NCBI GenBank assembly: GCA_963580455.1
Contig: OY756971.1
Location: forward strand, 16,701,001 to 16,765,000
DNA: 64,000 nt
Reading direction: 5' to 3'
DNA from: Euonymus europaeus
Taxonomy: Eukaryota > Streptophyta > Magnoliopsida > Celastrales > Celastraceae
In this document: positions 9,636 to 21,362 of the stretch, one piece after another
Layout of the letters: each line of letters opens with the position of its first letter
Numbering within the stretch: the stretch's first letter is position 1
Program-made: the position numbers and the translations under genes
Notes under the pieces: generated by a model
Databases searched by the model: none
Told to the model about the DNA's origin: nothing
What the model saw: only the letters and a program-made list of their open reading frames with translations

Positions 9636-10835
9636 ATGCCTCCAAAACGTGCTAGAATTGCCACCATTAGGGAGGATGAACTTACTGCCCTTCCTTCATT
9701 TGTGAGTCAAGTAGCCTAGGAAGACTATGAGAGTTACTGGAAGAAGAAACCTGTAGTTATTGAGCGCCAATGGAAATTAGATGATTTCCAGGAAACCACG
9801 AAGGTTAAGTATGACTGCTTGAATTGGAAACCTAGAATTTTAGCGCGTCAATGGCAAGGGTTGGTTGAATTTACAGGACCATGTCATAAGAACCTTGTAA
9901 GGGAATTCTTTGCCAACATTATTGACTCATCTGAGGAGGGGGATAATATGAGGTTAGTATCCATGGTGAGAGGAAGGGAGGTGATAATCTCGGGAAGTGG
10001 TATACTGAGAATTTTGGATTTACCTCTAACTAGTCCACATGCAGAAAAATTTAGATATGGGGATGAGAGTGAGAACTGGGGTACAATTATGCAAACTTTG
10101 TTTGTACCCGGTTCTGAGTGGCGAAATAAAGGGTTGAAGAAGGGGCTATTGAAGTGGGTGTATGTACCTTTACATGAGTCATCTTGTTATAATATACTCC
10201 CACAGGGTAGGACTGCAGATGTGAGTGTGGCAAGGGCTTATCTTCTATATGCTATTGTTTCCGGAAAGTATATTGACATGTCCGATTTCATAATGAATCA
10301 ATTATTTGAATGTCATAAGAAACATTTTGAGGCTGTAGTTAGCATTCCTTTTGGAGCATTGATTACTGCACTGATATTGAGGGCTGGGGTTAGATCTACG
10401 GTGGATCTAGACACAGCCACCAATTCATTTGGGCCCATTGACCATAGGAGTATGGGAAAATCGTGGGCCAGTAGAAAGAAGAAACTTGCCCCAGCCCGGG
10501 ATGAGGAGGATGTTGAGCTAGGAGAGAGCTCATCTGCAGGTCAGGTAGATTACCAGCAGGTACTTGGTATGATGCAAAATTTACAGACTGATGTTGCTAG
10601 CCTTCAGTGGACATTTGAGAGTTTTGAGCAGCAGCAGATGGAGCAGTTTGCACAGATAGAGAGGAGGCAGCAGGACATGCACTCTATGCTTCAGTTTCTG
10701 GTGACTAGACATCCTGATTGGCCTCAGCAGCCACCTTCTCACTGTGCGCCGCCACCACCGGAGCCATGGATACGCAGTTTAGACTTGGAATATTTGAATG
10801 CTGTCATATTCCTTTTTAGTCTAAAACTGAACTGA
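9636..10835 (+). pseudogene. Extra ORF after pol, plant-transposon-protein type, one internal stop
   Basis: A frame of 400 codons starts MPPKRARIATIRED and is interrupted once by TAG at 9717-9719; the rest is open from 9720 to 10835. The central part (LNWKPRILARQWQGLVEF, GREVIISGSGILRILDLPL, ILPQGRTADVSVARAYLLYA) looks like the putative plant transposon protein domain found after integrase in Athila-type elements (PF20167-like, from memory). The C-terminal third is Gln-rich and likely coiled coil, then Pro-rich. I see no signal peptide and no convincing transmembrane segment, so the sequence does not support calling it an envelope protein. Its role in the element is unknown. Confidence 0.75.
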
Positions 10836-12576
10836 TGTACCACTATGAGCTGTTATTTCTGCTACTTTTGATCTCATTTTCAGGACTGATCTTTCTTGTA
10901 TTATTTGGATGATTGAACTGTGTTTGGACCTATGGTTTGTCTAATTATTTCAGATTGTGTTCTTGGTTCTTCAATTCAAACCATGGTGAAGAGTACGGTA
11001 TGGAAATCCTTATAATTACCTTTGATTGATTGAATGCCAATGATTTAAAATGAGTGGATTGACTTAAGAGAGAAGGGAAGGAAACCAAGGGATTCTTAAA
11101 TACTTTTTGCATTTCAATTTCTCATTCTTGTTCAAATTTTCAAGTGTAAAGTAGATGATCTCAATTTCTTATGAATCCATGCTTTTGAGTAAATGGTGTG
11201 ATCATGATTAATCCATGTAGGATGAAATTTAGACATATTTTCATATCAAATGTGTGGTTAAGTGAGCCTTGTAAGATTGAAACACTTGTATGATTGAAGT
11301 TGTGACTCCCTTTTGCTTGAAATAACTACTATCCATACATTCTTTGAGCCATTCTTCATTAATAAATTATGGGATTCATTTCATTCTTTTATTCTTTCAT
11401 TTATTATTCCATAAGCGTTCTTTCAATAGCTTTGAAGCATTACAATTCATTGCTGAGAAATGTAATATATAGTCATTCATCTCTTGCTTGTGACTCTCGG
11501 ATTGAACATATTCATTGGGAGAAATATTGAGCCTACCCTAATTCATGTGTAAGATATCTTTTGCTCAAATAAATTAAAAAAATAATTGTGAGAACCAGAA
11601 AAATCGAGTGAGCCAAATCCTTTATATTTCGTCACAAGGTTGAGTCGAGGTTTTAAATCCAAACTCCATGTGATACCCATTATCGAAATTTATGAGGGCT
11701 ATGCATAAGTTCTGTTGAAAAAAAAAGAAAAAAAGAAAAAAAAGAGAGAGAATATGCTAGCCCTAAAGTCTTCAAGTTATGAAAAGCAGCACCAAACAAA
11801 TGACCAAGTGGTATGGAGGTGCAAAGAAGAAAAAAAATCAATTATGGAGATAATGAATGAGTAGCTCAATTTGAGAACTCAACTTTGTGACATATTACCT
11901 AGATCCGAAATAGCCTACCTTCACTTTCGCTTCTTTACAACCCATTGTTCCCAGTGATGAGTTCAATTTGAAGGTAATCAAGCTTATTGATGAATGCTAT
12001 TGTTACATTTGTAGGTAATTCCTTTCACAAAGCTATGTCCATCCCAATTATCTTTCATAAACACTTGCATTTTACTCTAATTGTGTGGGTCATCTACTTA
12101 TTACAATCATTTGTGTTTAAATTATGCCAAGGGGTTGGAAAATTGGGAACACTAAAAGGGTTCACAACGAAATCATACTTGTGTGAATTTCAATAGAGGT
12201 TTGCTTGGTTGCACTTATATTTTTCCTTATTACTAAACTTTCTTGATTTCTCTAAAGTGGATTATGATTGGCTTAACCAGGATCTTATTAGTGTTGAAAA
12301 TTAGGAAATTAGCTTTGCACCTTGCTCATTTGACCTTATGAATCTTAAATTGCATGTTTAAAGTAGGTATGGATCCTTTGTAGAGTGTTTGTGGGTATCG
12401 CTCTGATAAACCCTCACGAGACTACAACTCGTCCACTGGGGGTGACCTAGGGGTTTAAAGGCTTATTGCATGTGCTAAATGCAATCGTGATTCCTACGAG
12501 AGTGAGTTCGAAGTATTAAAAAAAATTATTATATAGTTTAATTCATTGTTTGCGTTGCTAGAGACTAGCAACATTC
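10836..12576 (+). other. Noncoding 3' region of the Athila-like element
   Basis: About 1.7 kb lies between the extra ORF and the polypurine tract, AT-rich and without a recognisable gene. A purine-rich simple stretch occurs at 11717-11750. The segment near 12400-12440 (ACCCTCACGAGACTACAACT, then CCACTGGGGGTGACCTAGGG) is GC-richer than its surroundings. The ORF at 11987-12196 has no recognisable motif. Confidence 0.5.
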
Positions 12577-12590
12577 AAGTTGGGGGGGTG
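12577..12590 (+). promoter_or_regulatory. Polypurine tract
   Basis: AAGTTGGGGGGGTG directly abuts the 3' LTR start TGATAATACC. Position and composition are those of the plus-strand primer site of an LTR retrotransposon. Confidence 0.9.
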
Positions 12591-13975
12591 TGATAATACC
12601 TCATAATTGGGATTTTCATAATAGAATTATGAGGTATTTAGGCTTTAATAATTCATTTAACTTGTTGTTAAGCTTCTTACCATGTCTCCATTAAATTTTG
12701 CAGAAAATGGCTCATATGGAGTTAAATCATTAGAAGAGGCATTGGAACAATTGAAGGGAGAAGAAAAGAAGGTCTTGCATCAATTTAAGAAGGTCCGTCC
12801 GGACACAAGAAGAAGCCGTCAGGACAGATTACAAAGAAATGGAGGCAGAGTGCAAACAATGGTCATCCGTCCGGACGCCACTTTTGGCCGTCCGGACGAA
12901 TCCGTCCCGACGGATAATAATCCGTCAGGACGGATTACTCTTGACATGGGACAGATTCAATATCCATCCGGACGGAAGTGTAATCCGTCCGGACGCCGGC
13001 CGGGATTCTGCATTCTAAAAATCAATTTTTGAAGGACATTTTAGGGAGATTTAGATTGTAACCAATGTGGAATGAATTTGTAAGGATAGAATAGGTTTTA
13101 AACATCAAAGTTAATTTTAAAAACCCTAGTTTTGGGGTGGGGGGAGGCATTCACGATTGGAGGCAGCCAAGCTTTTCATCATTTTTCCAGCATTTCTTCT
13201 CTCAAGCTTTTGTTGAGTTTTCCATCCAAAAGTTCTGTAAGCATACTGATTTTGATATATATGAGCATGTTTATTGAATTGATCATGAGTGAGTAGTCCT
13301 TATCTCTAGTTCCTAATCCTAAGTGGTGGATATGAATCTTGATTGCTCAATGTATGCCATGGAATCCATTGTTATGGAATTCTTATTTTGATTTCTTGAT
13401 AGTTGTGACTTGGGTGTTTATAAATGAGTATGTTGTTGTTATGTTGGAGAGATTTTGAGTGTAAATCTAGTTTGACGATTAGGCCAAGCCCAAAGGGGAA
13501 CATTAATCTATATTATCTGGTGTATTGTATTCTAAGCATTTATCGTTAAATCTTGAAGATTTCCTAACCAACATCACTTGTATCGAAGTCATCATAAACC
13601 CAAGTCCAATTTCATTAATTGAATGCTTTTGATTTAATTGTGCTTGCATGATTGAATTTGGGTATATTGAGCATGAGAGAGGATTATCTACCATGATGGA
13701 TTAGGACTATAGTTCTTTAATTAATTGTTTGAACTGAATTGATTTCGTTACTTGTTTGAATCAAAAATCAAATTACCGATTGAATCGGCCCATGTTTACT
13801 CTAAAACTTGATATCTGTTATTCATTGTGAAATTGCATCATTACACTACATTTGCATCCACTTCAAATTATCCTAAACACACCTCCTTGAGACTCGACTC
13901 CGGACTCCCGGATTTTACTACTTACCGATACCCTACACTTGGGGTAAGTTCACACACACATTTAGGTGTCGGTCA
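12591..13975 (+). repeat. 3' LTR of the Athila-like element
   Basis: This is a direct repeat of 1001-2363, 1385 bp long, beginning TGATAATACC and ending TGTCGGTCA. It has the same opening inverted repeat (12595-12608 and 12625-12638) and CCGTCCGGACG motifs. It carries an extra 21 bp, including another CCGTCAGGACGG, near 12910. The following GTTGT is the target duplication. Confidence 0.95.
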
Positions 13976-14817
13976 GTTGTCACAAAAGAGATATGTCGAA
14001 AGAGTGCTCAGTAGATTTAGTATGGAAAAGTGTGCACCAACAGACACTCCGGTGTCTAAAGGGGATAAGTTTAGTCTCACATAGAGCCCCAAGAATGATG
14101 TTGAAAAAGAAGTCATGCAAAAAATTCCCTTTGCTTCAGTAGTGCGAAGTCTTATGTATGCTCAAGTATGTACGCGTCCAGATCTTGCGTTCATAGTTGG
14201 CATGTTAGGAAGATATATGAGCAACCCTGGAATGGATCATTGGAAGGCAACAAAGAGGGTTATGAGGTATTTAAAGAGAACGAAGAGTTACATGCTCACA
14301 TATCGGAAATCAGAAATTTTGGAGACTATAGGGTATTCTGATTTAGACTTTGCTGAATGCCTAGTTAGAAAAAGATCCACTTCGAGCTATGTCTATCTCT
14401 TAGCTGGAGGAGCTATTTCCTGGAAGAGTGCTAAGCAAACACTCATAGCTACTTCAACTACGGAGTCAGAATTCATAGCTTGTTATGAGGCATCCAATCT
14501 TGCGAAATAGCTGCGTGCGAAACTTTGTCACCGGGATGCATGTGGTAAATGGCATTGAAAGGCCATTGAAACTTTACTGTGACAATAACTCGGCAGTGCT
14601 ATATTCCAACAACAACAGGAGCTCTTCAAGGTCAAGACATATAGACTTGATGTTCTTGGCTGTAAGAGAGAGAGTTCAGAGTCGACTAGTGTCGATAGAG
14701 CATATCAGTACAAACTCTATGATTGCTGATCCGCTGACCAAGGGTTTACCGCCCAAGGTGTTTCATGAGCACACAGCTCGTATGGGTGTTTTATTTTCAG
14801 ATGATGTTCAGCTCTAG
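13976..14817 (+). pseudogene. Ty1/copia pol, 3' part (end of RT, RNase H), broken
   Basis: Right half of the copia polyprotein begun at 1-1000. It resumes as LSQKRYVERVLSRFSMEKC, the block that follows the reverse transcriptase thumb in copia elements. RNase H then runs from about 14110, with RSLMYAQVCTRPDLAFIVG, GYSDLDFAECLVRKRSTSSY and AISWKSAKQTLIATSTTESE. After a frame change near 14505 it continues with CDNNSAVLYSNNN, KGLPPKVFHEHTARMG and a stop at 14815-14817. Lesions are a TAG at 14082-14084 and the stop/frame change at 14508. The original gene is cut cleanly at the GTTGT target site. Confidence 0.92.
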
Positions 14818-15327
14818 TGGGAGTTTGTAGTTTTGTTAAATTCACATTGATGCTCAAATTTGACATTTGCTTTTTTTGTTTACTATAGTATTTGGATGAT
14901 GGTTTTTTTTATTATTACTATAGACTTTGATTATATTCATATGATGTTTTTCATATTCTTCGGATTCCTATTATAGTTTGACATAAAGTTTACAGTAATG
15001 CACCAAAGGGGAAAGACTAAGGTTAATCTTAATTCAGTTTAAGGAGGACCAGTTGGAAATAGGCATGTTAAATCACATTTCATGTAATTTCCATGCCACA
15101 TTCCATACTCGATCTATGTTATTTAGGGGTATTAGTACGGTGATCATTGAGGGTTCTAGTTGCCATACCAATAAGTGCAATGATAAGCGCTTTGGTTTCA
15201 TGCTGATATTTCTTATGGACGAGATTGTAACTACGGTGATATTCAGGAATGATATGGCATTTTCATGGCCATACTTCAATTTTTTTCATACAATTATTCT
15301 TGTGCAAATGTGACCAAAGTGGGAGAT
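14818..15327 (+). other. Copia 3' untranslated region with polypurine tract at its end
   Basis: Noncoding sequence between the copia stop codon and its 3' LTR. It ends in a purine-rich tract AAAGTGGGAGAT (15316-15327), placed just before the LTR start TGTTAGG. ORFs here on either strand have no recognisable motif. Confidence 0.7.
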
Positions 15328-15802
15328 TGTTAGGAAATTTTATTTCCTATGTTGGGTCACATAAGATTATTGTATTGTGCCATATAATTCCTAAAAGTAA
15401 ACCCAATAAGTGATTTAATAAGGATGGGTTAGAATATCAATTGGGTATGGACTCAAATGTGGATACCCGGTTAGTAGACCAAATTGGGTATGATGGGTTA
15501 TCCAATAAGGGGCTATTTAAAGCTCCTATTAGGGTTATGGTCCTTGTAGCAAAAAAAAATTAATCGTACGCTCTTTCTCTAGAACTCACCATCAGTTACA
15601 GGTAAAACTCCATCTAGAGTGTATTTGGAATTTTTGGCGTTACAGAAGATCAAATCCCTCAAGCTCTCAATCCTATAACGCTTCCGCTTACAGTTCTTTC
15701 CGTAGCCGTTGACATCATGGATTCAGGTTTTGTCCTAATCATTTAATATGAACGATCTAGGTTTGTGTATTGCTTTATTAGTTCCATACATAAAACGTAA
15801 CA
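15328..15802 (+). repeat. 3' LTR of the copia element (end inferred)
   Basis: This begins TGTTAGGAAATTT right after a polypurine tract. It most plausibly ends at GTAACA (15797-15802), giving a TGTTA..TAACA terminal inverted repeat and a length of 475 bp, usual for copia. The 5' LTR is outside the window, so the right edge and target duplication cannot be confirmed. Confidence 0.65.
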
Positions 15803-17146
15803 TTATCAATGTCTAAGGATGTTAGATATGTGAATCTAGGATACTCAGATACACTTTAAGTGTGACTTTAGATTGACACAAGATTCATTATTACATTAAA
15901 AATCATTAGTCACAACTAGATTGACAAAGTTGGGCACTTTGTCGATATAGGTTGTAGTGCATGGACATCTCTAATTGGGGGAATGGTTTGTCTTGACAAT
16001 TTGAGTGGATTCTCGGATTGGTGCACTAGTGTGAACATATACATTGACGGACTTACATAGGAATGAATAACCATAAAATTCTTATCAAAGAGTTGTCATT
16101 CTATAATTGTGGGAGTATCATATATCTCAAGCTTGAGCATGTCAATACATTTATACTTATAGCGTGTGCGTTTTGATTCATCAATAAGTGAGACGCGCAC
16201 TATTGTTAATAATCTTGATTAGTTGGATGCACGCCACTGGTGTATTAGCACCACTGGTGTATTAGCACAAACATACAATATAGTCATTCATGTACTTTCA
16301 ATTACGGAAGTGTAAGCACCTATCTAAGAGTTTCAAATTAATTTATCCAAAAACTCTGCATAATGATTCTAACGAATCAAGTGTTGTGAATTAAATTGAT
16401 CGACGGGTCAATTTAATACGCTTAGAGGATAGATACAAATGAATCTAGAGCTTGAAGGAAGTATGGATTTTGGAGTGTTCGATAGTACAAAAAAAAACTC
16501 ACTCCAACTTACCAGTTGTTGCATGAAGCATATGCAAGTGCATTTATCATAAGTCATGGATAGGTTTCTAATTATGGAAAAACCTCAATGTAAGAATCGC
16601 ACATATTGGGGAGTGCATCTAAGTTCAGATAGTGTCAGACGAACATTGATTATTCCTAGTTATTGAGCTTGACAGTAAAAAATAATATTTCAAGAGCCAC
16701 AATATGTATATCCTGTCGAGTCCCCATGGTAGCCCTATATATAGTCTCTCATCCTATTTAATTAAGATCGGAAAAATGCACCATATCACTATGGTTATTG
16801 AAAAAGTTACAAGAATAAAATTTATATAACAAATAGATATAATTTTATTGGGTTTTATTTTTCAAAGATAACCCTAAGATAAAATTATTTTTGTTAAGAT
16901 ATACAAAATTCTTGTAAGTGTATTTTTGTAAAAATAATAAGTCTCATAATTTTGAAATAAATATTTTCAATAATCAAAATTAATGTCAAGAATAGACCAA
17001 GGAGTAAAATAATATTTGAAACTTGAATTCTTAAAGGATTGGACCAAAGGAAAACCTAGGGTTACATTTGGTTCAAGCTAGGTCCATGGCCAGTCAATTA
17101 AGAGGGCATATGGCGCCGATTACAAATGAGTAATCCTGCCACTGTT
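15803..17146. other. Noncoding AT-rich stretch with a 17 bp tandem duplication
   Basis: I see no gene. A 17 bp unit CCACTGGTGTATTAGCA is repeated head to tail at 16234-16250 and 16251-16267. The rest may be decayed retrotransposon sequence but carries no motif I can name. Confidence 0.5.
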
Positions 17147-17655
17147 TAGGCCCTGTTTGTTTAACGAAAAACGAGTATCTCATGGAAAAGGAAAAACATA
17201 TCATGTAAAAATAACTAATTTCTAGTGTTTGAACAAAAAATTACTAATATTTTTCATTGTTTGTTTGTTTGGAATTAAAATTTTGAAATACCACATTTTT
17301 TGTTATGTTGACCAACAAATGTGTGTGTATGTTTCGTGTGAATATACATGAATTCATATATATATATATATAGAATATTGACAGTAATGAAAATTCTTTA
17401 GAAGAAATCATTTTTTATTGTTAAATGTCTTTCATTGTATGTATACATACATATGTATATGTATATATATAATATGTATATGTTTATATATACACGAAAC
17501 ACAATCTAAATTAACTTGGTTAAAGTATTACGAGTCATAAATGTGCATTGGGTTAAAAATATATGACTCAATATGTTCACATCCATGCTCAAACACCATA
17601 AAATGAGGAAAATATTTTTCAAAAATTGATTTTTCGTCAAACAAACGGAGCATTA
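17147..17655 (+). mobile_element. MITE family A, copy 1 (internally deleted)
   Basis: This non-coding element begins TAGGCCCTGTTTGTTTAACG and ends CGTCAAACAAACGGAGCATTA, so its ends are an imperfect inverted repeat. A longer copy lies at 42336-42974, and most of the interior aligns, including the AT-rich microsatellite part. This copy lacks about 120 bp present in the other copy, just before AAACACCATAAA. A target duplication is not clear here. Confidence 0.8.
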
Positions 17656-19059
17656 GTGTTATTTAGAATTCCTATTCAAATTAGAAACTAAAAGACATGA
17701 GACATCTTTTTTTATAAATAAAAAGACTTTTATTTATGGATGGCACGGGCTGAACTACAAAACAGTCTATTCATATAACGGTATAAAAATAGTTCACCTC
17801 TCTAGCATTATATTAAATATTATAATCTCCACCATTAAAAAACAAATTAATAAATATCTATTTTGCTCCAATTAATAATTTGATATCGTTTATCTTACTA
17901 CACGAAATTCGTGAATTATTTACATAATTTTTTCCCAGTAATCTTCATCGGCAATATTGATTATTGACAAAAAATTTCTATTGTTAAAAAGTTTAGGTAA
18001 TCTAAACAACGATGGCCAAATTTTGTTAATAATTACTGTTGGATTTTTTCATCAGTAATCCGTCGACAAAAAATTAAAAATTAATTTCCGTTAATAATTT
18101 GTTGACCAAAAAATAAATTCCTCTTGTAATACGTGGCAAAAAAAATTATATTTCAACGATCATCCGTCGATAAAAGAATGGAAAAAATAAAAAATTATTG
18201 TCATCGTTCTATTAAGTTTTCCATTATTAATAAATTAAATCACCATACCCATTTTTGTCATATCATTTTCATAATAAAATTTTGAAAAAAAAAATTAAAA
18301 TCATTTATAGATGTTGACCAAGTCAACGTTAACGTGTCATCCATTGAAATGGATTGTACGACGTCCAGTCCTTTGTCCAGACTGGACGCTAGTAAAATCC
18401 ATGGCACCGCAATCAATTATAGATTTTTTTTTTTCTCTAATAGATCCTTCAAGTTTTTATGTCTTTGATGCAGTAAAAGAGGCAACAACATAAGAGAAAA
18501 AATAGTTGCCATGTGTTTTTTTCCTTCCAAAAATGACCGTGGGTTATTCTCTTTGAGTGACCGTTTGTGATTTTTGGTTCACTATCAATTGATGTTGCTT
18601 TGCTCGTTCATAAGGAGATTAAAGGGAATATCAAGGAAACGACGTACGCCATTCAAGATTTGTGATCCGATCGATGAGATCAATCAAATGGCAAGTCAAG
18701 TTCGTGATCAAGTGTTGAGTTTGTTATCAAGACGGATTGCAAATTGGACCTCGATAGTGAAGAGGTTAGTATTGAATTTCGAAACCTCTTTGAAGCATGC
18801 TTAGATCTAAGGATTGTTTTTGTATGATAATGAATTTTGGAAAGCATGCTAGGATTATTTAGAAAACTGAATCTAAGATTGACATGTAGAGTGTTAGGGT
18901 TGTATGGCTTCCAATTAAATTTTGATTTGTACCTATACTAAGAACGATCCATAATAAACTTCAACATGTTCTAAAATTTATTTTAGCAACCAACACTGGT
19001 TAGGGATTTGCTCCAAAAATAGGTATCGTCGTATCAATGAAAATGATGTCACAAACTGC
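17656..19059. other. Noncoding stretch with dispersed GTCGACAAAAAATT-like repeats
   Basis: No gene is recognisable. Between about 17940 and 18200, imperfect short repeats of the type CCGTCGACAAAAAATT and CCGTCGATAAAAGAA recur. They resemble the subterminal repeats of plant CACTA-type elements, but no matching end pair was found. Small ORFs at 18311-18493 and 18574-18804 have no known motif; the latter could be a distant part of the PIF/Harbinger accessory gene. Confidence 0.4.
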
Positions 19060-19499
19060 AACATTCCAACACCCTAGTTCGAGACTCCTGCAACTAATGG
19101 ATCTACTTTCCAAGCATCAAATGCAGATAATGAGATTGATGAGTTGCCAAGGCCGATTGGCTCGCAGTATGCAAATGTTGCCAAGGCAAGTAAGAAATTC
19201 TCCAAGAATGATGCATCTAGCCAGGTGGTTGAGAGAATAATTCTAGATTTATAGGGATGATTTAGACAACCCACAAAACGATGCACGAGCGGAAGACGAT
19301 GAAAGAAGAGGAACATCACCTCAAGTACGAAGAAGATAGCCACAAGTTTAAGGAGGAAAAAGTGTTGTTAATGGCTACCTGTAGTTCCAAGCTATCCAAA
19401 AATAGAGCAACCCTGATTGAGAAGCTCATCAATATAAAGAGGCAACTCAGGGTTTTTTCAGACCCGAATGAGGTGGAAGAGATGGAGCAGTTGCAATAA
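19060..19499 (+). pseudogene. PIF/Harbinger accessory ORF (NAM-associated type), broken
   Basis: Frames that must be joined across stops and shifts give ELPRPIGSQYANVAKASKK, then a Lys/Glu-rich helical part (KEEEHHLKYEEDSHKFKEEK, LIEKLINIKRQL). The RPIG..A....KK block followed by a charged coiled coil is typical of the NAM-associated C-terminal domain (PF14303-like, from memory) of the accessory protein that accompanies plant PIF/Harbinger transposases. The transposase remnant 2 kb downstream on the same strand supports this. There is an in-frame stop near 19075 and another after ERIILDL (19252), so it is not functional. Confidence 0.55.
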
Positions 19500-21362
19500 A
19501 TGGCGGTTTACCTTGAGGGTAGACTCAAAGGTATTTATAACCACCGTATTCAATTAAATAATGTCATATTATTTTTTTGAAATTGTCTTTTACTCATATT
19601 TTTCAGCATTGCAAAAGATAAATGTGGCTAATTGTGTGCGTCCTTCGCGTCGTATTGGAGGCGGTGTGACTAGAGCATCGACATCCAATGTTGAATCTGA
19701 CTCTAGAGGGTAACATCATATCCTCTTTGCTTTGTTTCCTTTTTTTTTTTTTTTTGTGTTTGTCTTGAATTCATGAAGAAGTCTATACTTTTCAATTGGC
19801 CATTTTAGTATGACAATACACTCATTTTGTGTATTGCTTATTTCCCCTTTGAAATTACTTCAACAATATAATAAATCTTGAATTAGCTAGGTTATATACT
19901 AGTGCTAGCAGTGTTTTCCACTCGTACCGCTGAATTCACATATTTGTTGATATAGCAAAGATTAGGTTTTGACATAATAATATAGTGTTTTTTCAAATCT
20001 TGATATATGTCTTCATGTTCTCGACACAATAGGCTTTTGTGTGTTATTTGTTTTGCTCCATATTGCAGGTCGCGATTAAGGAGAATTCAAATATGTTGTA
20101 TTGTTATGTTTTTAAGTCTCCTTAGGGTTTAGGATGATTCCAACTAAATCCTCAACTATGAGCTGGATGCAGGGTTCAATTTTATGTTTCTTGTTCCTAT
20201 ACAGTAAATAGTTGATTCTTACAATAATGTCTGAAGACTAACTAATACTGTAGGTTTTTGACAGTGCACTAGGTTTTTTTCCTATTTGTCATGATACTTT
20301 GGATTGCAAATTAAAAGTATCTATCTTCCCCCTTCCCCTAAATTCTTCTTGCATGTGACCATGTCTGATCATATTCTCTGACTTTTTAAATCATGTTTTT
20401 TTTATTAGCATTGTTGAGTATAAAATATGGCATTTGCCTTGTTCATGGTCCTAATCAGCTTTGTGTATGAGCAAATATAATGGGCATACTCAATCTGCAA
20501 GCCCATTGCTTATATATAGACCACTAATGTTGTAAGATTCTGAAAATAACAGACTATTCTCTGGTTCAATGTGATGAGTAAGCCAATCTATTAACAAACT
20601 TTGATACCAGTAAATATCTACTATGGAGATGAATTAGATTTTTTCGAAGTATTGGAATTAGATTTTGTTAAACCAATCTTGTTTAAGGAGTGATTCCATG
20701 TGGAGTTGGGGTGAATCAATGTCTTGAATGTCAGCAAGAAATATCTATTAAGCTTGTGTTATATTTTATTGGCAGAGGCTTTATGGATGATGATTGGTTT
20801 GGACACGGCCATCGCGATTAAGGAGAGAAGTTCCAAGTAGAGATTTTGTCCTTGTGATTTCATGATTATGTCTTTAGTGTTGAGTGTTATTTATTGAATT
20901 TGTATTTTCTTTAATTTCAAATTCAATATTAGTTCGATGGAATGTCTGGATTGGTTATGTATTATTCCTTTAACACATGAGTTTGTTATTGACGATGTGT
21001 GTTTGTAGTAGACATATAATAACTTGCAGCAGTTGCATACATTATAAACGTGTGCACAATTTCATTTTTGGATATTTGTGATGCTATTGAACTTGTGAAG
21101 TCTGAAGAAAGTATTATGAATAGAAATTCAATTTTTGGATTCATGTGGTTCTATTCAACTTGTGAACCCTGCAAAAGAAAATACTTTGTCATCTAGTCAT
21201 ACACTTTATGACTTGGAAGTTAGTAAATTAGAGAGTTCTAGCATTCCTGAAAATTACGCGAGAGGCAACTCATTGAGTAATTTAATTTCAAGTGAGAACA
21301 TTGAGTTCCACGAACACATCAGTGTGCTAAAAATATTATTTATCACTTACTACGACATGTCT
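19500..21362. other. Spacer between the two PIF/Harbinger ORFs
   Basis: AT-rich DNA without a recognisable gene. It probably contains the decayed intergenic part, and perhaps introns, of the PIF/Harbinger element. The open frame that starts at 21135 runs into the transposase region, but its first part matches nothing I know. Confidence 0.4.

Larger units (their letters stand above)
1001..13975 (+). mobile_element. Athila-like Ty3/gypsy LTR retrotransposon, complete structure, coding region broken
   Basis: The element is bounded by two long direct repeats that start TGATAATACC and end TGTCGGTCA (TG..CA). It is flanked on both sides by the 5 bp target duplication GTTGT (996-1000 and 13976-13980). 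Inside, in order, are a tRNA-Asp type primer site, gag, protease, reverse transcriptase, RNase H, integrase, an extra ORF, a long noncoding 3' part and a polypurine tract. The order, the Asp primer site, the DLGAS protease motif and the extra ORF after integrase fit the Athila group. Several stops and frame changes mean it cannot make its own full polyprotein now. By eye the two LTRs differ by about 26 substitutions (roughly 2 percent) and one 21 bp indel, which suggests a fairly recent insertion. It sits inside a copia pol gene. Confidence 0.95.

Noticed and set aside
17890..18200. CACTA element end
   Set aside because: CTACTACACGAAAT and recurring GTCGACAAAAAATT look suggestive, but no opposite end, 3 bp duplication or transposase was found.
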